Assembly (NCBI RefSeq): GCF_001045445.1 | Contig: NZ_LFNF01000003.1 | Location: forward strand, 744,001-808,000 | Source: Chryseobacterium sp. BLS98 | GTDB taxonomy: Bacteria > Bacteroidota > Bacteroidia > Flavobacteriales > Weeksellaceae | Direction of reading: 5' to 3' | DNA: 64,000 nucleotides | Part shown: piece after piece, positions 58,589 through 64,000 of the stretch | Layout of the letters: each line of letters starts with the position of its first letter | Numbering within the stretch: the stretch's first letter is position 1 | Position numbers and translations under genes: made by a program | Notes under the pieces: model-generated | Told to the model about the DNA's origin: nothing | What the model saw: only the letters and a program-made list of their open reading frames with translations | The model's database searches: none

Positions 58589-58595
58589 TACAGAA

Positions 58596-59774
58596 TTATA
58601 GATTTTTCAAATATGTCTCCATATCTTTATCCCCGCGGCCACTCAGACAGATCACGACAATATCGTCTTTACCGAATTTCTTTTTATCAAGAACAGCAAG
58701 TGCATGGGAACTTTCCAATGCGGGAATGATTCCTTCCAGTTTTGTTAATTCAAAAGCAGATTGTAAAGCTTCCTCATCATTGATGCTGAAGAATTCAGCT
58801 CGTTTTTCTTTAAAAAGATGGGCATGGAATGGCCCGATTCCAGGATAATCCAGACCCGCAGAAATGGAGTGGGGCTCGATCACCTGGCCGTCTTCAGTCT
58901 GCATGACAAGACTTTTACTTCCATGAAGAACACCTAAAGTGCCAAGAAAAGTAGTCGCTGCTGATTTTCCTGAATCAACACCTAATCCGCCGGCTTCTGC
59001 CGCAATAATTTTCACCTCCTTTTCTTCTACAAAATGGTAAAAAGTTCCTGCTGCATTACTTCCTCCGCCTACGCAGGCAATGACGTAGTCAGGATTTTCT
59101 CTTCCGATTTTCTCTTTCAGCTGTTCTCTGATTTCTTTTGAAATAATACTTTGAAATCTGGCTACCAGATCCGGAAAAGGATGAGGGCCAACCACGCTTC
59201 CGATGACATAATGAGTGGTCACAGGATTGTTGATCCAGTCTCTGAGGGCTTCATTGACAGCATCTTTCAGGGTTTTGGAGCCTGAAGTTGCCGGAATAAC
59301 TTCTGCACCCAGCATTTTCATTCTTGCCACATTCGGGGCCTGCCGCTGGATGTCGATTTCACCCATATAAACGATGCATTCCAGTCCAAGCAGGGCGCAT
59401 GCCGTTGCTGTTGCCACACCGTGCTGCCCGGCTCCGGTTTCAGCAATAATTCTTGTTTTTCCGAGACGTTTTGCAAGAAGAACCTGTCCCAAAGCATTGT
59501 TAATTTTATGGGCTCCGGTATGGTTCAGATCTTCTCTTTTCAAATAAATCTGAGTATTGTATTTCTGGCTTAAATTTTTAGCAAAATAAAGTGGAGTGGA
59601 CCTTCCTACATAATTGGTAAGCAGGTCCTGGTACTCATTCTGAAATTCTTCAGATTCAATGATTTCAAGATAGTTTTTCTGCAGTTCTTCCACATTAGGG
59701 TATAGCATTTCAGGGATGAAAGCGCCTCCGAATTCACCATAATATCCGTGTTCATCAGGGTTTTTATAATTCAT
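58596..59774 (-). CDS. trpB: Tryptophan synthase beta chain
   Basis: A 392-residue PLP enzyme joining indole and serine. The PLP lysine is in [15 protein letters not shown]; the phosphate loop is [33 protein letters not shown] and [14 protein letters not shown] are further marks. N-terminus [24 protein letters not shown] is standard. It follows the GNAT gene by 11 bp. Confidence 0.97.
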   Translation of the reverse strand: MNYKNPDEHGYYGEFGGAFIPEMLYPNVEELQKNYLEIIESEEFQNEYQDLLTNYVGRSTPLYFAKNLSQKYNTQIYLKREDLNHTGAHKINNALGQVLLAKRLGKTRIIAETGAGQHGVATATACALLGLECIVYMGEIDIQRQAPNVARMKMLGAEVIPATSGSKTLKDAVNEALRDWINNPVTTHYVIGSVVGPHPFPDLVARFQSIISKEIREQLKEKIGRENPDYVIACVGGGSNAAGTFYHFVEEKEVKIIAAEAGGLGVDSGKSAATTFLGTLGVLHGSKSLVMQTEDGQVIEPHSISAGLDYPGIGPFHAHLFKEKRAEFFSINDEEALQSAFELTKLEGIIPALESSHALAVLDKKKFGKDDIVVICLSGRGDKDMETYLKNL

Positions 59775-59785
59775 TGTATTATTCT

Positions 59786-60325
59786 TTAGTCAATTAAATA
59801 AGCATTTTTTTCCGGTCCAAGCTGCTTAAGAAGTTCTTTAGTTTCTTCTGAAGCCTTAAAAATCAAGATATCATCGTCTTCAGAGCTGATCCACCTGTTT
59901 TTGTCCTTTTCCAGAATAGCTTTGGCCTTGTTTTCCAGGATCTCAATATGGCAACGCTGATAAAAGGGTCGCAGATCAGTTGCACAAAACCCAATGCTTT
60001 CAATGTTCCTTTGGGTCAGATTGTCTTTAAATAACTGAACCAGTTTCGAACCGTATCCTTTTTTCTCCTGGGCAGAAACCAGTCCGACTGCTTCTGCAAA
60101 AGAGTATCTTTTTCCGGCTATTTCCAGGTTAAAATCAAGGTTAAGCCGTATTACCGCCAATATCTCATTTCCAGAATCTGATAGCATATGAAATTCCGAA
60201 TCTTTAAAAAAATTACGGAAATAAGCAGGTGTCATCTCATTCCATTCAGGAACTTCCCAAAGGCTTAGAATGTGCCTTATTTGATGATCCGCTAGTTCAG
60301 TCGATTTTTTAATTTGATAATTCAT
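59786..60325 (-). CDS. GNAT family acetyltransferase inside the trp operon
   Basis: A 179-residue GNAT protein: acetyl-CoA loop [20 protein letters not shown], followed by [20 protein letters not shown], and a substrate-entry strand with [17 protein letters not shown]. Substrate unknown. It overlaps the upstream unknown gene by 17 bp and precedes trpB by 11 bp, so it is cotranscribed with the trp genes; a link to tryptophan metabolism is possible but not shown. Confidence 0.85.
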   Translation of the reverse strand: MNYQIKKSTELADHQIRHILSLWEVPEWNEMTPAYFRNFFKDSEFHMLSDSGNEILAVIRLNLDFNLEIAGKRYSFAEAVGLVSAQEKKGYGSKLVQLFKDNLTQRNIESIGFCATDLRPFYQRCHIEILENKAKAILEKDKNRWISSEDDDILIFKASEETKELLKQLGPEKNAYLID

Positions 60326-60833
60326 CGGTTAAGCTATTGATAAATTGAATGTTATGGTTTCGCTGCTGTCTTGTGATCAGTTTTTTATGATGAAGCAGTT
60401 CAATTTTACTGGCCAGATCAATTAAGGTGGCCATATCTATTTTTGAATCGTACATGGTAACGGCAATTTCCAGGTTGTCGATCAAAAAATAAGGATCCGA
60501 GTCTTCATAAAGCAGAAAAATTTTAGCATAAATCTTTCCCAGATCATATTTAATATTTGCCTTCACATGGCTGTCTAAAAATTTATCAGAAATAATCACA
60601 AGATAATAGCTGTTCCAGAGTGCAATTCTTTCAAAGAAATACTGGATATCGGCTTCATCAAAGATTTTGATAATTTCGATAAATTCCTGTAACTGCCCGT
60701 CTATGGTCCAGTATTCCGCATCGCTGTCATTCTGAGAAACAAAATTGTACAGAGCCTGAATTTTTGTATTTCCAAACTTGGGTGGAAACAGGGTTTTATA
60801 AAATGTTTTTTTTAGCAGATGGATGTTCATCAT
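60309..60833 (-). CDS. Protein of unknown function inside the trp operon
   Basis: A 174-residue, largely helical, cytosolic protein (KIQALYNFVSQNDSDAEYWTIDGQLQEFIEIIKIFDEADI, DLGKIYAKIFLLYEDSDPYFLIDNLEIAVTMYDSK). No family recognised. It overlaps the GNAT gene by 17 bp and lies 25 bp after trpF, so it is translated as part of the trp operon. The pairing with the GNAT gene suggests that the two act together. Confidence 0.7.
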   Translation of the reverse strand: MMNIHLLKKTFYKTLFPPKFGNTKIQALYNFVSQNDSDAEYWTIDGQLQEFIEIIKIFDEADIQYFFERIALWNSYYLVIISDKFLDSHVKANIKYDLGKIYAKIFLLYEDSDPYFLIDNLEIAVTMYDSKIDMATLIDLASKIELLHHKKLITRQQRNHNIQFINSLTDELSN

Positions 60834-60858
60834 CTTGTGTATTTTTTTTGCGGTCTTT

Positions 60859-61518
60859 TCAAAACGCTTTCGAAATGAATTTTCTTATTTTTTCTAAATT
60901 TTTAATTCCCGGTTCCAGTTCAAATTTTGAATTGATATCAATTACAAAAGGCTTCCTGAGCAGTGAGCTGATGTTTTCAATATTTTCCTCCGAAATACCA
61001 CCACTCAGGAAATAGGGAAGCGGAATCTCAAATTCGTTCAGTATGGTCCAGTCAAACTGTTTTCCTGTTCCTCCGAAAGCTTTACTGTCCGTATCAAAGA
61101 GGAGATAATCTACGGTTGAAACATGGGAATTTATCGTTTTTTCTATTGTTTTCTTCGTTTCCGGATCATTATTTCCAATCCTGATGGCTTTTATAATTTT
61201 AATCTCCGGTTTCAGGCTTTGCTTTAATTGGTTAACAAAATCTTTACTTTCATCACCGTGAAGCTGGATCAGATTCAATCCTGCTTTTTCTGTGATTTCT
61301 GTAATTTTATCTATTTCTTCATTCACAAAAACCCCTGTCTTTCCCGGATGGCTGATTTTCAAAATATCTTCCGGATCCAAATGATCCAGGACATATCTCG
61401 GCGATTTTTCATAGAAAATAAAGCCAAGAAAATCTGTTTTCATGGAAATCAGTTCATGAATCTGATCCAATTGGGTCATTCCGCATACTTTCAGTTTAGA
61501 TGGCTGGTCTTTATTCAT
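60859..61518 (-). CDS. trpF: Phosphoribosylanthranilate isomerase
   Basis: A 219-residue TIM barrel. The start at 61518 (MNKDQPSKLKVCGMTQ) puts the catalytic Cys of KVCGMT at the usual place; an earlier ATG adds five residues. The catalytic Asp is in DYLLFDTDSKAFGGTGKQFDW; phosphate-binding FLSGGISEENI follows. Between trpC and the unknown gene in the operon. Confidence 0.95.
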   Translation of the reverse strand: MNKDQPSKLKVCGMTQLDQIHELISMKTDFLGFIFYEKSPRYVLDHLDPEDILKISHPGKTGVFVNEEIDKITEITEKAGLNLIQLHGDESKDFVNQLKQSLKPEIKIIKAIRIGNNDPETKKTIEKTINSHVSTVDYLLFDTDSKAFGGTGKQFDWTILNEFEIPLPYFLSGGISEENIENISSLLRKPFVIDINSKFELEPGIKNLEKIRKFISKAF

Positions 61519-61536
61519 TGTTAAATTGATCAACTG

Positions 61537-62316
61537 TTATATTGTTACATTAGAAATAAACTCAGCGAATTTGTTTGCCGGATCTTCGTTTTTCATAAAA
61601 TATTCTCCCATCAGGAAACCGTCGAATCCTTTTTCCTTTAAATATTTAAAATCTTCCGTACTGTAAATACCGCTTTCTGCGACGGACAATACCTCTTTCG
61701 GAAGCTGGTCTTTTAAAAGCACGGAATGCTGAAGGTCAACTTTAAAATCTTTTAAATTCCTATTATTGATGCCAACGAGATCAATTTCAGTGTTGAAATG
61801 ATTCAGTTCATCTTCTGTGTGGATTTCCAGCAGAACTTCCAATCCGAGCTGATGTGCCAGGTCTGTAAATTCCTGAACCTGGTTGGGAGACAGGCAGGCC
61901 GCAATCAGTAAAACAGCATCGGCACCGATACTTTTGGCTTCGTAAAACTGGTATTCATCCACCATGAAATCTTTTCTGAGGACCGGAATGCTGATATGGC
62001 TTCTCACCTTTAAAATATCATCAAAACTTCCTCCAAAAAAATCCCTGTCCGTCAGAATTGAAATTCCCGAGGCTCCAAAATTTTCATAGGCAGAAACCAC
62101 TTCCAAGGGTTGAACTTTATCGTTTATGATTCCTTTTGAAGGAGATTTTCTCTTAAATTCAGCAATAATCCCACTTTTGTTTTTCACGGATTCTTTGAGC
62201 GAAAAACTTTGTCTTCCGAAAAATTCAGAATTCTTCAGGCTGTCAATTGAGATTTTCGCCTTTGAAACTGCAATTTCTTCTTTTTTTCTTTCAATAATTT
62301 TATCCAGTATCGTCAT
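61537..62316 (-). CDS. trpC: Indole-3-glycerol phosphate synthase
   Basis: A 259-residue TIM barrel closing the indole ring. Marks: IIAEFKRKSPSKG (catalytic Lys), SILTDRDFFGGS, VLRKDFMVDEYQFYEA, LEVLLEIHTEDEL, IGINNRNLKDF-type VGINNRNLKDFKVDL, and VAESGIYS. Separate from trpF, not fused. Follows trpD by 30 bp. Confidence 0.96.
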   Translation of the reverse strand: MTILDKIIERKKEEIAVSKAKISIDSLKNSEFFGRQSFSLKESVKNKSGIIAEFKRKSPSKGIINDKVQPLEVVSAYENFGASGISILTDRDFFGGSFDDILKVRSHISIPVLRKDFMVDEYQFYEAKSIGADAVLLIAACLSPNQVQEFTDLAHQLGLEVLLEIHTEDELNHFNTEIDLVGINNRNLKDFKVDLQHSVLLKDQLPKEVLSVAESGIYSTEDFKYLKEKGFDGFLMGEYFMKNEDPANKFAEFISNVTI

Positions 62317-62346
62317 GTTCTTTTTTTCTAATTGCTGGCAATTTTG

Positions 62347-63378
62347 TTAACCATTAATCAATAATTCAAGGCTTCTCAGGGCCTTTCCACTTTCCAGGCT
62401 TTCTTTTGCCAGAGCAACACAATCTTCATAGGTCCCGAATTTCTGAGTGTGGGAAAGGGCAGTTGCTGCATTGGCAAGTACCACGGAATTCTGCTGTATG
62501 GTACCTTTTCCCTCCAGAATATTCCTGAAAAATTTTGCAGATGCCTGAGGCGTTTCTCCTCCTCTGATGCTTTCCGGACTTACGGAACCAAATCCGAGGT
62601 CTTCAGCAGAATAAATTTCTTCACCACTTTTTGTAATAATCTTGCTGTCCTGGGTAAGGCTTATTTCATCATATCCATCCAGGCCGTGAACGAGAATAAA
62701 CTCCCGCTCTTCTTTTTGTAGAAGATATTGATAAATCCTTGCGATTTCAAGATTATAAACCCCGATTACCGAATATTTTGGCATCGCGGGATTGACCAAC
62801 GGACCGAGAAGATTAAAAAATGTTCTCAACCCCAGAGATTTCCTTAAAGCTCCGACAGACTGAAGAGCCGGATGAAAATAAGGGGCATGAAGAAAACAGA
62901 TATTGGATTTTTCAAGATCTTCATTCAGCTGGTCTGAATTGCTTTTGAATTGATAGCCAAGCTCTTCCATTACATTGGATGATCCGGTAGTGGCAGAGGC
63001 TCCGTAATTTCCATGTTTTGCTACTTTCTGGCCTGCACCGGCAACTACAAAACTGGCAAGAGTTGATATATTGATCGTATTTTTTCCGTCACCTCCGGTT
63101 CCTACAATATCCAGGGTATCTGCAGTATCAAGGAGTACAGGAACTGCCATTTTCAGCAATGCTTCCCTGAAACCTTCCAGTTCTTTCAGGGTAATATTCC
63201 GCATCAGAAAAACACTGATAAATGCAGTGACTTCAGCATCATTAAATTTATTCTGAGCGATCTCAATCATCGTTGCCTTTGCCTCAGATTTGGACAAAGT
63301 GTTATGATTGAACAGGTATTGGAGGATCTCTTTCATCTGAGGTGTTTTTACTTTTATAGGTATTTCTGTAGTTTTCAA
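62347..63378 (-). CDS. trpD: Anthranilate phosphoribosyltransferase
   Basis: A 343-residue type III phosphoribosyltransferase. The PRPP loop is DIVGTGGDGKNTINIST, followed by KHGNYGASATTGSSNVMEELG and RTFFNLLGPLVNPA. The start at 63378 overlaps the trpG stop as ATGA, a sign of coupled translation, though MKEILQYLF 14 codons later is the more usual family start. Confidence 0.95.
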   Translation of the reverse strand: MKTTEIPIKVKTPQMKEILQYLFNHNTLSKSEAKATMIEIAQNKFNDAEVTAFISVFLMRNITLKELEGFREALLKMAVPVLLDTADTLDIVGTGGDGKNTINISTLASFVVAGAGQKVAKHGNYGASATTGSSNVMEELGYQFKSNSDQLNEDLEKSNICFLHAPYFHPALQSVGALRKSLGLRTFFNLLGPLVNPAMPKYSVIGVYNLEIARIYQYLLQKEEREFILVHGLDGYDEISLTQDSKIITKSGEEIYSAEDLGFGSVSPESIRGGETPQASAKFFRNILEGKGTIQQNSVVLANAATALSHTQKFGTYEDCVALAKESLESGKALRSLELLING

Positions 63379-63971
63379 TTTAAAAGAAAGTTTCTGATTA
63401 TCACTTCCCCGTCAGGAGTTAAAATGCTTTCAGGATGGAACTGTACGCCATGCACATCATAGGTTTTATGCTGCAGTGCCATGATCATTCCGTCCTTGTC
63501 TACGGCTGTAATTTCCAGTTCTTCCGGGAAACCTTCCGGGTTTACCGCCCAGCTGTGGTATCTTCCGACTTCTATTCCTGAAGCCAGATTTCTGAAAATT
63601 TTGGTATTTTCTTTCACCAGTTCAGCTGAGGTTGCCACTCCATGGAAAATTTCAGAAAGATTGATCAGGTTTCCTCCGAAAGCTTCCGCAATAGCCTGCT
63701 GACCGAGGCAAACACCTAAAATACTTTTAGTAGGTGCATATTCCCTGATCAGATCCAATAGAATTCCTGCTTCTTCCGGAATCCCCGGACCAGGTGAAAG
63801 GATAATCTTGTCATATTTTCCGATCTCTTCCAAAGTGATCTGGTCATTTCTTACAACATCTACTTTCTGATCCAGAATTCTTTCAATGATCTGAACCAGG
63901 TTATAGGTGAAACTGTCGTAGTTATCAAAAACCAGAACTTTAGGTTGCTCGTTAGTTATATTGTTGTTCAT
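63375..63971 (-). CDS. trpG: Anthranilate synthase glutaminase subunit
   Basis: A 198-residue class I glutamine amidotransferase supplying ammonia for anthranilate. Catalytic Cys in ILGVCLGQQAIAEAFGG, His-x-Glu in VQFHPESILTPDG; oxyanion region ILSPGPGIPEEAG. It begins 29 bp from the right edge; trpE is expected just beyond. The related PabA cannot be told apart by motif alone, but the operon settles the role. Confidence 0.95.
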   Translation of the reverse strand: MNNNITNEQPKVLVFDNYDSFTYNLVQIIERILDQKVDVVRNDQITLEEIGKYDKIILSPGPGIPEEAGILLDLIREYAPTKSILGVCLGQQAIAEAFGGNLINLSEIFHGVATSAELVKENTKIFRNLASGIEVGRYHSWAVNPEGFPEELEITAVDKDGMIMALQHKTYDVHGVQFHPESILTPDGEVIIRNFLLN

Positions 63972-64000
63972 TTTTGTCTTTTTAATTGTTTTTGTTGGTA

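Overview
The window looks like a chromosomal segment of a flavobacterium in the Chryseobacterium group (Weeksellaceae). Evidence: T9SS type A C-terminal sorting domains on several exported proteins, gliding genes gldF/gldG, Bacteroidetes-type promoters (TAnnTTTG), weak ribosome binding sites, and a prepro protein-glutaminase nearly identical in its mature part to the enzyme known from Chryseobacterium proteolyticum. No rRNA, tRNA, CRISPR array, transposase or prophage was seen.

Layout. 0-6.4 kb: end of a T9SS-exported protein, a YwqK-like repeat protein, and the two subunits of a succinyl-CoA:3-ketoacid CoA-transferase, separated by an antiparallel MsbA-type ABC exporter, followed by a tandem 0.31-kb non-coding repeat. 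6.4-14.7 kb: a DUF4197 protein and a co-directional glycan block (GH20 hexosaminidase, Tat-type glycosylasparaginase, EF-hand lipoprotein, CutC, GH2 beta-mannosidase) that together could dismantle the core of N-glycans. 14.8-27.7 kb: housekeeping (AEC transporter, PriA, PBP4, M1 peptidase, JmjC/cupin protein, glycine C-acetyltransferase, HemJ, GldF-GldG). 27.8-33.0 kb: minus-strand accessory block with two short-chain dehydrogenases, a Crp/Fnr regulator, an AraC regulator and small unknown proteins. 33.1-35.0 kb: Rrf2 regulator, TauE/SafE exporter, quinol-monooxygenase-like protein.

35.1-46.4 kb is a heme acquisition island: a T9SS-exported HmuY-like protein and a second T9SS protein on the minus strand, then TonB receptor, HmuY lipoprotein, HmuTUV ABC importer, a methyltransferase, HmuS and a ChaN protein on the plus strand. 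Two near-identical promoter modules with Fur-box-like dyads sit in front of the divergent genes, which implies iron control.

46.6-49.7 kb is an AT-rich accessory patch: an exported deformylase-like protein with Cys to Asp in its metal site, a NERD-domain/zinc-finger protein, a truncated second copy of the deformylase 3' end, and two exported proteins of unknown function. 49.9-52.4 kb: nitroreductase-OhrR-Ohr operon and a divergent dehydrogenase around a palindromic operator. 52.5-57.7 kb: small lipoprotein, protein-glutaminase, serine hydrolase, dehydrogenase, AraC regulator, LipB. 57.7-64 kb: tryptophan operon (trpG-D-C-F, two extra genes, trpB-A), with trpE presumably just beyond the right edge.

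The points most worth a second look are the exported deformylase-like protein and its truncated neighbour copy, the shared 16-bp palindrome in front of the Crp/Fnr gene and the neighbouring dehydrogenase, the duplicated Fur-type promoter module, and a 24-bp element shared by the TauE and JmjC/cupin genes. All functional calls are from reading the translated sequence; no database search was run.
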